A stretch of 50,620 nt of DNA from Gammaproteobacteria bacterium (GCA_018067045.1 JAGPVL010000003.1:1-50620), one strand, 5' to 3'; positions 1 through 7,604 are shown, counted from the stretch's first letter. Translations and numbers: made by a program. Notes: a model not told the origin generated them from the letters alone.

Positions 1-359
1 TGCGCAGCAATAATTCGTGGATGCATAACAGTCGTCGTTTGGTAAAAGGTAAGACGCGATGTGATGCCATGCTGAATCCCGCAGACGCTGAGCGGTTGGC
101 GGTCTCCGATGGGGAGTTGGTTTTTGTTAGCAGTGATGCAGGGACTATCTGTCTGCCAGTGAACATTACTGATGATGTAATGCCTGGTGTTGTGAGCATT
201 CCCCATGGCTGGGGACATGGTCGTAAGGGCGTTCGTCTGGCGGTTGCCCAGCGTCATGCTGGCGTCAGCGTCAATGATGTTATCGGCACCCAGAGCGTCG
301 AGATGCTTACAGGGATGGCAGTCTTAAACGGTGTGCCTGTCGAGATACGAAAGGCGTGA
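1..359 (+). CDS. Molybdopterin oxidoreductase, C-terminal fragment
   Basis: The gene is cut by the window edge. The reading frame is already open at base 3 (RSNNSWMHN) and runs to the TGA at 357-359, so the ATG at 21 is internal, not a start. The fragment matches the C-terminal molybdopterin-dinucleotide-binding domain of the formate dehydrogenase/DMSO reductase superfamily. The 'R-S-x-N-S-W-M-H-N' signature is followed by a short beta-rich domain with 'MLNPADAERLAVSDGELV' and a 'SIPHGWGHGRKG' turn, both typical of FdhF/bis-MGD enzymes. The substrate cannot be told from this end alone. The last gene bases lie 41 bp from the convergent ABC1-kinase gene. Family assignment is fairly secure; the exact enzyme is unknown. 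Confidence 0.8.
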   Translation, partial: RSNNSWMHNSRRLVKGKTRCDAMLNPADAERLAVSDGELVFVSSDAGTICLPVNITDDVMPGVVSIPHGWGHGRKGVRLAVAQRHAGVSVNDVIGTQSVEMLTGMAVLNGVPVEIRKA

Positions 360-400
360 GCGGCGGCTTCCACGCAATCCAAAATCTGCTTATTGCGAGC

Positions 401-1729
401 TTACTCGTGCAGTGTAAGCTCCACATTTTCACGGAATGACGTATTTACGCCAAGTTTAACAAGTGTCCAATAGTGCCCACCAAAAATACGATTGATTAAT
501 AGCGTTCGAGGCGATGGCTGGAAGGATTCAAGGTAGCGCCATGGGGTTTTTCGTGTTTCCTTCATAAGATCAATATGCAGTCTCGATGTTTCGAAATTGA
601 ATGGCTCTTTTGCAAATGGTGGTATTAATAATTCTATCCATGTTTGATAGAAATCATCTTCGATTTCAGGACTGTTTTCTTTGCGCACGTCGAGCTGCAG
701 CAGGGCGCGATCAATCGCGCGGTAATCGCTCTCATAGGCGGCCCTCATCAGTGTTTTGAGTGATACTAAGTCTTCGCTGGCGACACGTTTTGTGGCGCCG
801 AAGTCATACATGATTAGAGTTCCGTCTGGACGAAAGGCGAAGTTCCCTGGGTGTGGGTCGCAATGGATTTCTTGTAGCTCAAACATCTGGCGGCGAATGG
901 CATCAAACAGATGCTCGCCAATAAGGTTGCACGTTTCTTGGCTGTAAGCTGTGTTGTTTGCAATCGTATCGAGGTCATCCCCTGGCTCGTAGATAAGCGT
1001 TAGCACTTGATCTGCGCTAAGTTCATCGACAACTTCCGGAATAATTAGCCACTTATCATTGCGGTGGAATTCTCGAAAGCGAACAATATTCTGCGCTTCT
1101 TTTTTGTAGTCTAGCTCTTCGTCGAGCTGCTCCTTTATTTCCTTAAAAATGGCATCGAGTGTTTTCTCATCCACTTTAAATAGCGCGCCGAGCCGCAATA
1201 TTCTACGTAGTTGGCGCATGTCCGAGTCGATGGAGCTTTTGACGGCAGGGTACTGCACCTTTACCACCACCTCTCTTCCGTCCAGCGTGGTTGCTTTGTG
1301 GACTTGGCCAATGGAGGCTGCCGCAAAAGGTACTTCGTCGAATGTTTTAAAGAGATTTGCTGGATCGTCGCCAAGCTGATGTTTAAGTTGTCGGCGTATT
1401 ATTGAAAAGGGCATCGGCGCCGAGGCCTTTTGCAAAACAGTTAGCGCTTCGGCGATTTCCTCGGGCAAGAGGTCTTGCATCTGTGATGCAATTTGGCCGA
1501 CTTTCATGACCGCGCCTTTCATTTCGCCCAGTGTGCTAGCAACTTGGCGGCCAACATCGCGCATCAGTTTTTCTCTGTCACGGGCGATGGCTTGCTCATT
1601 CTGAAAGAGCTTCTTGACCTGATGGCCAGCGACTTTTGTTGCGATACTGGTTGTCATGCCAGTAAGTCGCATTAAGCGGCTGGTTGGTGTGGATGCTTTG
1701 GCTAGTTTTTTGTCGCGCTTATCACTCAT
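401..1729 (-). CDS. ABC1/UbiB-family atypical kinase (AarF/Coq8-like)
   Basis: A 442-residue protein of the ABC1 (ADCK/UbiB) atypical kinase family. Visible family motifs are the KxGQ motif (KVGQ, about residues 76-79), the Ala-rich nucleotide loop (AAASIGQVHKA, about 136-146), the catalytic HCDPHPGNF loop and the metal-binding DFG (YDFGATK). Members act as ATPases/kinases linked to ubiquinone or lipid homeostasis. This one lacks the C-terminal transmembrane pair of true UbiB and sits away from ubiE/ubiJ, so it is more likely a soluble paralogue than the ubiquinone-biosynthesis protein. The ATG at 1729 has no strong ribosome binding site. It is convergent with the oxidoreductase and separate from the upstream phasin-like gene. 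Confidence 0.88.
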   Translation of the reverse strand: MSDKRDKKLAKASTPTSRLMRLTGMTTSIATKVAGHQVKKLFQNEQAIARDREKLMRDVGRQVASTLGEMKGAVMKVGQIASQMQDLLPEEIAEALTVLQKASAPMPFSIIRRQLKHQLGDDPANLFKTFDEVPFAAASIGQVHKATTLDGREVVVKVQYPAVKSSIDSDMRQLRRILRLGALFKVDEKTLDAIFKEIKEQLDEELDYKKEAQNIVRFREFHRNDKWLIIPEVVDELSADQVLTLIYEPGDDLDTIANNTAYSQETCNLIGEHLFDAIRRQMFELQEIHCDPHPGNFAFRPDGTLIMYDFGATKRVASEDLVSLKTLMRAAYESDYRAIDRALLQLDVRKENSPEIEDDFYQTWIELLIPPFAKEPFNFETSRLHIDLMKETRKTPWRYLESFQPSPRTLLINRIFGGHYWTLVKLGVNTSFRENVELTLHE

Positions 1730-1871
1730 CGGATGATCTGTTGCCCATTATTATTGTTGCTCGAAGAACGCTGGCGGAGGGCTGTGGCCGATCGTTACGT
1801 TGCGAGGATGAAAGAGTAAGGTTCAATTTGCTGCGGTCGAGCGGTGAGGTCAATGGTTGGACGAGCCAAAT

Positions 1872-1900
1872 ACAAAAAAAGGGGGCCTGGCGGCCCCCTC
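1872..1900 (-). terminator. Rho-independent terminator of the phasin-like gene
   Basis: Read on the minus strand, a GC-rich stem (GAGGGGGCC / GGCCCCC) with a short loop is followed by seven T residues. It lies 30 bp beyond the stop codon of the phasin-like gene. Confidence 0.88.
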
Positions 1901-1929
1901 AAAAGAGTGTTCTAAAACGTGCGTAGTGG

Positions 1930-2358
1930 TTAGGCGCGCTTTCCGCCGGTTGTAACCAGCTCGTTAAAAAACTTCTCGCCTTCGCTACGAGCAGTCAGAA
2001 CAGCACCAAGGCCGGCTAGGACGAATTCGTTCGTGTCTTCCGCTTTCTCGCCACGCTGTTCGCTGCCGGCGGCAACGAGCTTTTCATACAGAGCTTTACG
2101 CTTCTGTGGCGCAGTTTCGATTAGCTCTTTGGCGGCTTCTAGTGCGCCACGGCTTGCTAGTACGGCTGTTGGCTTGCCTTCAGCTTTTTCGCCAAGCGCA
2201 GCGCTGCCAGAAGCAACGTACTGGTCAAGCAGGTCGTTGGAGGTGTTTTCGGCCTTGGTGACGGCACCGAGGCCAGCCAGATACAGTTTGTTGCTCAGCG
2301 CTTTGGCGCGGCTAAGTAATTGCTCTTGCTGTGTGCGCAAATTTTTCAGTTCGCCCAT
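1930..2358 (-). CDS. Phasin-like protein with three tandem repeats
   Basis: A 142-residue alanine/glutamate-rich, predicted helical protein resembling the poly(hydroxyalkanoate) granule-associated (phasin, PhaI/PhaF-type) family. Characteristic 'LAGLGAV...F..LV..G' phrases occur at both ends. Three degenerate repeats of about 40-45 residues can be aligned: LYLAGLGAVTKAEN...LLDQYVASGS; AVLASRGALEAAKE...LYEKLVAAGS; FVLAGLGAVLTARS...FFNELVTTGG. The start was set at the ATG at 2358 because GAGG lies just upstream; the frame extends to 2421 but without such a site. No PHA synthase or depolymerase is nearby, so a granule role is inferred; it could be a generic helical surface or stress protein. It is monocistronic with its own terminator. 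Confidence 0.7.
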   Translation of the reverse strand: MGELKNLRTQQEQLLSRAKALSNKLYLAGLGAVTKAENTSNDLLDQYVASGSAALGEKAEGKPTAVLASRGALEAAKELIETAPQKRKALYEKLVAAGSEQRGEKAEDTNEFVLAGLGAVLTARSEGEKFFNELVTTGGKRA

Positions 2359-2613
2359 GGGTATATCCTCAAAGTGAAAAAAGTGAAGTAAAAGACAGGG
2401 TCGTCTCGCGCGAATGCCCATCAGCGTGAAGGATAGCGACTGAGGCGCTGCTTGGAGTGATCAGTGTTGGACAATAATACAGGCAAACCTTTTGGGGGCT
2501 TATGTGCCCTTGTGTGAACTGCTTCAGGGTTTGAGGGCGACATGGCGCACGGCAGGTGCTAGCTATATCAACGTAGACTGCGGACTAGTGTTTTTTAATG
2601 AGTTGATGCCCAT

Positions 2614-2994
2614 ATGATTAAAAACGTGATAGCCAGTGTGCCGGCCCGTATTTGGGAAGAGAATCGCCCTCCACGCCTTAAAGTGTGGGAGGTGGAGTTG
2701 AACGTTGCCTCTTGGATTCGCGTTTCTGGTGCTAGCGGTGACCTAGCGTTAGTGCTGGTGTACGAAGATGAGGCCGGGGAGCACACCTCGATGGTCGATA
2801 GAACGGCGGTAGACGGTGATGGTAGTGCACTGATGTCTGGATTGGTCCGCACTCGAATTACCGGCGATGTGGCGCGTATGCATGTCGTCTTACAGCTTTC
2901 TGATGAGGGTATGCGTTTTAATGTCGATGAGCTATTCGTTCAGCGCCGTGGCAGTGCCGTGCAAAAAGAGCACAAGCTCATTTCAAACTATTAG
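2614..2994 (+). CDS. Hypothetical protein, 126 aa
   Basis: I do not recognise this protein. It is 126 residues, soluble, with no signal peptide or membrane segment, and its alternating hydrophobic pattern (VWEVELNVASWIRVSG, LALVLVYEDEAG, ARMHVVLQLSDEG, RFNVDELFVQ) suggests mostly beta strand. A short C-terminal tail (QKEHKLISNY) follows. The ATG at 2614 lacks a strong ribosome binding site (only a weak GAG about 10 bases upstream). It is divergent from the phasin-like gene and followed by a likely terminator at 3037-3061, so it appears to be a single-gene unit. Coding status is supported by the uninterrupted frame and codon bias; function is unknown. Confidence 0.62.
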   Translation: MIKNVIASVPARIWEENRPPRLKVWEVELNVASWIRVSGASGDLALVLVYEDEAGEHTSMVDRTAVDGDGSALMSGLVRTRITGDVARMHVVLQLSDEGMRFNVDELFVQRRGSAVQKEHKLISNY

Positions 2995-3036
2995 CCTGTA
3001 AGTGGCCTTTGCCTACTACCCCTAATAATGTACTTT

Positions 3037-3061
3037 CGCCGGCCTTCGTGTCGGCGTTTCT
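3037..3061 (+). terminator. Probable terminator after the 126-aa gene
   Basis: Stem CGCCGGC / GTCGGCG (one G-T pair) with a CTTCGT loop, followed by TTTCTTT. It sits 43 bp after the stop of the 126-residue hypothetical gene and just short of the convergent 65-residue gene. Confidence 0.6.
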
Positions 3062-3101
3062 TTGCGCACCATTCAGCATTCTGGGCTCGGCGTACTGACG
3101 T

Positions 3102-3299
3102 CTACCTACCGAGTGCTCCGCCGGAAGGCAGCGCGTAATCAGCATCATCAATTTCTTCAATCTCTTCGGGTTCATCGTCTTTCTCCATTGCGCAGAGAAG
3201 TGACTCTGGGCACCGGTCAAAATCAAGGCCCGTGAGGCGGTTGATTCTTTCCAGGGCTGTCTTTGGTGCAACTTCGGCTAGCTGAATGATCTGTCCCAT
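3102..3299 (-). CDS. Small acidic hypothetical protein, 65 aa
   Basis: A 65-residue protein with no recognised family. The N-terminal half (MGQIIQLAEVAPKTALERIN) looks helical. It is followed by a short Cys-containing segment (DFDRCPESLLCAMEK) and a very acidic patch (DDEPEEIEEIDDADYA). The start at 3299 is supported by an AGGAG ribosome binding site about 8 bases upstream on the minus strand, which is the main reason to believe it is translated. It is convergent with the 126-residue gene. The function cannot be inferred. Confidence 0.62.
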   Translation of the reverse strand: MGQIIQLAEVAPKTALERINRLTGLDFDRCPESLLCAMEKDDEPEEIEEIDDADYALPSGGALGR

Positions 3300-3666
3300 T
3301 GCGCACTCCTAGTGTGATCTAGTTAACAACATCCTACTAAAAGCGATATCTGTGCCAGTCGTGCCAGTATTGTAATTGTTTGATATATAAAGGATTTAAT
3401 TTTTTTGTGTTTTGACGGTTCCGATCTGTGGAGCAAATTCTGCTGAATACTGACAATTTATGTCTCCACTGCCGCACTGAGGGTTCGCGGTGTCTTGGAC
3501 GTTGTGCTTGCGCCTTGAGGCGGGAATGGTTATCGTCAAGCTCAGTCATTTTGAGCCATCGGTCTTTTTGCGACGCTTGCCTGTGCGGGGCGCAATGGCG
3601 CGTGATACCCGTAGTTGAAGTGGCGCTCACCGCAGAAGTGATCGCCCGTTGGAGTGTTAGAGAGTC
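3300..3666. other. Intergenic region, no gene seen
   Basis: An AT-rich block at about 3340-3420 (including GATATATAAAGG and a run of seven T) separates the divergent 65-aa gene and the AraC-type regulator. It probably holds their promoters, but no convincing -35/-10 pair could be chosen. A short tandem GTGCCAGT duplication sits near 3355-3370. Confidence 0.5.
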
Positions 3667-4686
3667 ATGACAATTCTAAAAATGAATCCAGATGAGTATT
3701 CCGTGTCAGCAGAGTACTTGCCCATGCTTATTAAGATGGTTGGCAAATACGGTGTGACGGAAGAACAGTTTTTGTCGGGCTTGGAGTTGCTTACGCCAAC
3801 GGATTGGCGTAACCCGAGTGCGCGGTTGCCCATGCATATTTATGAGCAGGCAGTGAGTCGCGCGTTGACGTTAACCAATGCGCCTTGGCTTGGCTGGGAG
3901 TTTGGGGCAACGTTGAGACTGTCTTCTCACGGCTTTCTTGGTTATGCCGCCATGAGCAGTGAGACGTTAAGGGATGCCTTGGAGCTTTCAGTTAAGTATA
4001 TGCGCACACGAGGCACCTTGGTGGAGCTGCATTTATTTACTGAGGGTGATACGGCTGTTGTCCAGATTGACGAGATGGTTGCGCTCAATGATATCGCGCC
4101 ATTTATGATCGAAAGTTTCTTCAGTAGTTTGCACTTTATTGGTTCTCATCTTCTTGGCGAGAGTTACTTGGACGGCGAGCTGCGTTTCGCATTTCCTGAG
4201 CCGGAATACTTTGCCCGTATGCGACCGATTATGCCGGTCGAAGTACTTTTTGATTGTGCTTACCATCAGATGCGCTTCCCCGCTGAGCGGTTGGAGCAGA
4301 AGTTGCGTTTTGCAGATCCGCGTCTTGCCGATATGGCGGCGGCGCAATGCGAACAAGAGCTGGCGTCGATTAAGTCTCCGCCAAAATTGCTTGGGCAAGT
4401 GCGTCGGATTATTTTAAGTGAAGCGGGGCGGTTTCCCAGTGTTGAGGAGAGTGCATCAGACTTGCACATGTCTTCGCGCACATTAAAAAGAAAGCTGCAG
4501 CAACTCGGTACGAGTTATCAGCGCATTCTTGATGATCTTCGCAAAGGGTTGGCAGTGGAGTTTCTTACACAAACGGATCATACCGTTGATGAAATTGCGA
4601 TTCAGTTAGGCTACTCAGATGCGTCAAATTTCGCCCGCGCGTTTCGACGCTGGACGAAAAAAAGCCCATCGGATTATCGTCGTTAA
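3667..4686 (+). CDS. AraC-family transcriptional regulator (arabinose-binding-like domain)
   Basis: A 339-residue regulator. Residues about 20-210 resemble the 'Arabinose_bd' ligand domain (PF12625-type, as in OruR/ArgR-like AraC proteins), with the characteristic 'GFLGYAAMSSETLRDALEL' segment. The last 100 residues carry two helix-turn-helix motifs (FPSVEESASDLHMSSRTLKR and HTVDEIAIQLGYSDASNFAR) ending in the family signature FRRWTKKSPSDYR. It lies 21 bp upstream of, and on the same strand as, the SDR-HIT-CPXCG-crotonase genes, so it probably controls this acyl-CoA block. Regulators of this subgroup often sense fatty acids or related small molecules; the ligand here is unknown. The start is the ATG at 3667; an ATG at 3682 is an alternative. 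Confidence 0.9.
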   Translation: MTILKMNPDEYSVSAEYLPMLIKMVGKYGVTEEQFLSGLELLTPTDWRNPSARLPMHIYEQAVSRALTLTNAPWLGWEFGATLRLSSHGFLGYAAMSSETLRDALELSVKYMRTRGTLVELHLFTEGDTAVVQIDEMVALNDIAPFMIESFFSSLHFIGSHLLGESYLDGELRFAFPEPEYFARMRPIMPVEVLFDCAYHQMRFPAERLEQKLRFADPRLADMAAAQCEQELASIKSPPKLLGQVRRIILSEAGRFPSVEESASDLHMSSRTLKRKLQQLGTSYQRILDDLRKGLAVEFLTQTDHTVDEIAIQLGYSDASNFARAFRRWTKKSPSDYRR

Positions 4687-4707
4687 TTATATATAAGGGA
4701 GACTTTC

Positions 4708-5538
4708 GTGACGGAGAAAAGCGTGACAGAGAAAAATATGCGGAGTGATTGGTTGTCTGAAAGCTTATTTTCAGGTGACGTGGCGTTTATTACAGGCGCG
4801 GGTAGTGGTATTAACCAAGGGATAGCGCAGATGTTTGCGGCGCATGGCGCCAAGGTTGTTATCGTAGGTCGCCGTCAAGAGAAGCTCGATGAGACATGCG
4901 AGTTGATTCGTAAAGCGGGCGGTGAAGCGATGGGCATCTCCGCCGATGTTCGTGATCTTGAGGCGATGTCTGCGGCGGCCGAGCAGGGCGCTAAGGCGTA
5001 TGGCCCTTACACCTTGGTGGTGGCTGGCGCAGCGGGTAATTTTATGGCGCCGTTTGATAAGATTAGTAGTAATGGTTTTTCCTCGGTGGTGGATATCGAT
5101 CTAAAAGGTACTTTCCATACCTTGAAGGCAGCTTCTGCGCACTTTGCGGAAAGCAATGTGCGTTGCTTGGCGATTACCGCGCCGCAGTCGCAAATGGCGA
5201 TGCCAATGCAGTCGCATGTATGTGCGGCAAAAGCAGGTGTTGATATGTTGATTAAAACCTTGTCATTGGAATGGGGCCGTAAAGGCGTCCGCATCAATGC
5301 TTTGTCGCCCGGTTTTGTCGAGGGCACGGTGGGCGGCGATCTGGTTTCCGCTGGGCAGGGCGACAATATTAAACGTTTATTGCCACTCAACCGTTTTGCT
5401 AGCGTGAAGGAAATGGCGCAGATGGCGACAGTAATGGTAAGCCCGCTTACGGCCTATTTGACGGGCCAGGTTGTTGCGTTAGATGGCGGCATATCACTGC
5501 TTGGACCTGCGGGCATGATGGGAGCCGCAGGTGGCTGA
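4708..5538 (+). CDS. SDR-family oxidoreductase, 2,4-dienoyl-CoA reductase-like
   Basis: A 276-residue short-chain dehydrogenase. The cofactor loop is TGAGSGINQGIA (about residues 29-40), the 'GINxGIA' variant of dienoyl-CoA reductases. The NADP-type 'GRR' follows beta 2, and 'AGAAGNFMAP' replaces the usual NNAG. The classic YxxxK lacks the tyrosine: Val171 and Lys175 stand there (HVCAAKAG), as in DECR-type enzymes, so this looks like a reductase of unsaturated acyl-CoA rather than an ordinary alcohol dehydrogenase. The GTG start at 4708 is preceded by AAGGGA at 7 bases. It overlaps the HIT gene by 8 bp, indicating an operon, and precedes a crotonase-family gene, which supports a fatty-acid role. 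Confidence 0.88.
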   Translation: MTEKSVTEKNMRSDWLSESLFSGDVAFITGAGSGINQGIAQMFAAHGAKVVIVGRRQEKLDETCELIRKAGGEAMGISADVRDLEAMSAAAEQGAKAYGPYTLVVAGAAGNFMAPFDKISSNGFSSVVDIDLKGTFHTLKAASAHFAESNVRCLAITAPQSQMAMPMQSHVCAAKAGVDMLIKTLSLEWGRKGVRINALSPGFVEGTVGGDLVSAGQGDNIKRLLPLNRFASVKEMAQMATVMVSPLTAYLTGQVVALDGGISLLGPAGMMGAAGG

Positions 5539-5944
5539 GTTGCACTCACGGTTGGCAGCAGATACTCACTCTTTGGGAGAAACGCCCGACTGCTGGATTC
5601 GCTGGATGAATGATCAGCGTTTTGCTTGGGTAGTGATCGTGCCGAAGCGAGAGGGTGTGCGTGAGTGGCATGAGCTTGAGTCGTCGTTGCAGCATGATCT
5701 GCTTGATTTGGTTAATCGTTGTGCGCTGAACCTGCAGGCGCTGACGGGTGCGTTCAAAATGAATATTGGAGCGTTAGGTAATGTGGTTCCGCAGCTGCAC
5801 ATACACGTTATCGCGCGCCATGAAGCGGATCCGTGTTGGCCTGGTCCCGTCTGGGGTAATGGTGTGGTTGAGCCTTACTCTGAAGGCGAGGAGCCGAGCT
5901 GGCTGAGCGAGATGCGCCAGCGTTTGAGTTACCGTTGTGCTTGA
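5531..5944 (+). CDS. HIT-domain protein
   Basis: A 137-residue histidine-triad (HIT) hydrolase/transferase superfamily protein. The signature is QLHIHVIAR, the form in which the first histidine of H-x-H-x-H is replaced by Gln. The nucleophilic middle His is kept, and the downstream 'DPCWPGPVWG' is typical of this bacterial subfamily. HIT proteins cleave or transfer nucleotide phosphoramidates and dinucleoside polyphosphates; the substrate here is unknown. The GTG start lies inside the 3' end of the SDR gene (8-bp overlap), and the next gene overlaps its end, so it is translated as part of the operon. Confidence 0.88.
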   Translation: MAELHSRLAADTHSLGETPDCWIRWMNDQRFAWVVIVPKREGVREWHELESSLQHDLLDLVNRCALNLQALTGAFKMNIGALGNVVPQLHIHVIARHEADPCWPGPVWGNGVVEPYSEGEEPSWLSEMRQRLSYRCA

Positions 5945-6119
5945 GAGTGCAAAGGTTAGTTGTCCTTATTGCGGTGAACCGATTGAGCTGTTGATAGACG
6001 GCTCTGTGCCTGAGCAGTCTTATTACGAGGATTGCTCTGTATGTTGCCGCCCTATTTTAGTCCATGCGAGCGCATTAGACGATGCGATAACAGTTGTTAC
6101 CCAGCGTGATGATGAGTGA
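5937..6119 (+). CDS. CPXCG-motif cysteine-rich small protein
   Basis: A 60-residue protein with an N-terminal CPYCG and a central C-x2-CC motif (DCSVCCRPI), giving a probable zinc ribbon. It matches the 'Cys_rich_CPXG' family of short gammaproteobacterial proteins, whose role is unknown. The GTG start at 5937 overlaps the HIT gene's end by 8 bp. That is the second 8-bp overlap in a row and suggests coupled translation. The crotonase gene follows after 32 bp. Confidence 0.82.
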   Translation: MLESAKVSCPYCGEPIELLIDGSVPEQSYYEDCSVCCRPILVHASALDDAITVVTQRDDE

Positions 6120-6151
6120 GTGCATGGGCCACTTTTTGGAGAATGTAAGTA

Positions 6152-6928
6152 ATGTCAGAGTCTGAGCTAATTCAGGTGAGTGAAAGTGGCGGAGTGATGG
6201 AGATTTCCATTCAGCGCCCCGATCGAAAGAATGCCCTGACCCACGCCATGTACGCGGCAATGAATGCGGCGCTGGTCACGGCAGAGCAGACGCCGGCAAC
6301 ACGCGTTGTGTTAATTACTGGTACGGCGGATTGCTTTACTGCGGGAAATGACATGGTGGATTTTTTAAGCAATCCACCTGAAGGGCGTGAAGCGCCGGTG
6401 ATGTGTTTTTTGCGTCAGCTGGTTGAAATGAAGAAGCCTGTTGTTGCGGCTGTGAATGGCGCTGCAGTAGGTGTCGGTACGACGATGTTGCTGCATTGTG
6501 ATCTGGTTTACGTTGCTCGCTCGGCAAAACTACAAATGCCATTTGCCAGTTTAGGGCTTTGCCCTGAAGCGGCGTCGAGTATGTTGCTGCCGATGATTAT
6601 GGGGCACCAGCGTGCTGCGGAATTGTTGCTGCTTGGTACAACCATTAGTGGTGAAGAGGCGGTCAGGTTAGGCATCGCCAATCAATTGGCAGAGGATGCA
6701 GAGTATCTTTTACTGGCCCGCGAGAAGGCACTCCAGTTGGCTGCCCAGCCGGCAGCGGCGGTGCGCATGACGAAGCAGTTGCTTAAAGCGCCCTATCTCG
6801 ATCAATTGAAGTCGCACATGCAGGTTGAAGGTGATTTATTTTTTCAGCGATTGTCTTCGCCGGAAGCGAAAGAGGCAATGTCGGCGTTTATGGAAAAGCG
6901 CAAACCGGATTTTAGTTCATTTAGCTGA
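6152..6928 (+). CDS. Enoyl-CoA hydratase/isomerase family protein
   Basis: A 258-residue crotonase-fold enzyme. The oxyanion-hole strand (FTAGNDMVDF) and the second one (AAVNGAAVGVGTTMLLHCDL) are intact. At the active site a single acid is clear (GLCPEAASSMLLP). The second glutamate of classical hydratases is not obvious, a pattern seen in delta3,delta2-enoyl-CoA isomerases, so isomerase activity is as likely as hydratase. It closes the AraC-SDR-HIT-CPXCG block and is followed by a strong shared terminator. With a dienoyl-CoA-reductase-like SDR, it would fit handling of unsaturated fatty acyl-CoAs; this pairing is an inference. Confidence 0.9.
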   Translation: MSESELIQVSESGGVMEISIQRPDRKNALTHAMYAAMNAALVTAEQTPATRVVLITGTADCFTAGNDMVDFLSNPPEGREAPVMCFLRQLVEMKKPVVAAVNGAAVGVGTTMLLHCDLVYVARSAKLQMPFASLGLCPEAASSMLLPMIMGHQRAAELLLLGTTISGEEAVRLGIANQLAEDAEYLLLAREKALQLAAQPAAAVRMTKQLLKAPYLDQLKSHMQVEGDLFFQRLSSPEAKEAMSAFMEKRKPDFSSFS

Positions 6929-6939
6929 TGTTAGATTTG

Positions 6940-6990
6940 CAACCGCACATAAAAAAGCCCTGCTGAGCAGGGCTTTTTTATGTGCGGTTG
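6940..6990. terminator. Bidirectional terminator, 51-bp perfect palindrome
   Basis: Two perfectly complementary 25-bp arms (6940-6964 and 6966-6990) flank a single central base. The GC core (AGCCCTGCT/AGCAGGGCT) is bordered by A6/T6, so U tracts are provided in both directions. It separates the crotonase gene from the convergent TetR gene, whose stop codon (6978-6980) lies inside the right arm. Confidence 0.93.
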
Positions 6991-7589
6991 TTTCTGCTAT
7001 GGCAATGGTTTTTTTCGCTCTTATCGATTTCAATAAGTGAAAGTAGTTGTCCATTAAAAAGATGGGCGAGTACCTTGGCCATTTGCTTGGGAGGTTGCTG
7101 CATGCCGTGCTTCTCCCACTCTTTCAGGCAGTAGAAACAGGCTCCCGCTAGCATTGATGTGATGATGTCGACATCTGACTGGCGCAAAGGCTTGATGTTT
7201 TTTTGTCGTAACAGTGTGCCTAGGAGCCTAGCAAAGTATTTACGTAACTGGCTGATAAAAAGATCATCTGCGCCGCTGCTGAGTAGTGTTTGAATGAGCG
7301 CGCGCTGCTGAAACGCAACGCTGGAGGCGAGAAAATTCACCACTAGTGAAAGGCTGTCTTCGAACTGTTCTAAATAGGGTTCCGCTTGGTCGTAGAACTG
7401 ATCGAATAGCCCGTCTACTGAAGCGCGAAACAATTGTTCTTTGCTGTGAAAGTGACGGTAAAGCGTTGGCCTAGAGGTGCCAGCCAGTTTGGCGACGTCA
7501 GCCATGCGCAGAGCGCTGAAGGGCTGCTGTTCCAGTAGAGAGAGAAAGGCGCGCTGGCAGCGCGGGGCGATATCGGAGTGTTCGGTCAT
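6978..7589 (-). CDS. TetR-family transcriptional regulator
   Basis: A 203-residue repressor with an N-terminal TetR helix-turn-helix (FSALRMADVAKLAGTSRPTLYRHF, about residues 25-48) and an all-helical ligand domain. The ATG at 7589 is preferred. The frame continues to a TTG at 7616, but that start would sit on the presumed operator repeats at 7605-7635 and has no ribosome binding site. It is divergent from the desaturase gene, an arrangement like the DesT/FabR-type regulators of membrane fatty-acid desaturation, so control of the desaturase and of itself is likely but inferred. The stop codon lies within the bidirectional terminator. Confidence 0.87.
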   Translation of the reverse strand: MTEHSDIAPRCQRAFLSLLEQQPFSALRMADVAKLAGTSRPTLYRHFHSKEQLFRASVDGLFDQFYDQAEPYLEQFEDSLSLVVNFLASSVAFQQRALIQTLLSSGADDLFISQLRKYFARLLGTLLRQKNIKPLRQSDVDIITSMLAGACFYCLKEWEKHGMQQPPKQMAKVLAHLFNGQLLSLIEIDKSEKNHCHSRNNRT

Positions 7590-7604
7590 GTTTTCTGCCG
7601 CAGG

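Noticed and set aside
3337-3630. Minus-strand frame in the gap before the AraC gene
   Set aside because: Low-complexity basic translation, no start signal, AT-rich promoter-like DNA.
3667-7589. Horizontal transfer of the acyl-CoA block
   Set aside because: No mobility genes, tRNA or flanking repeats, and no visible codon or base shift from neighbouring housekeeping genes.
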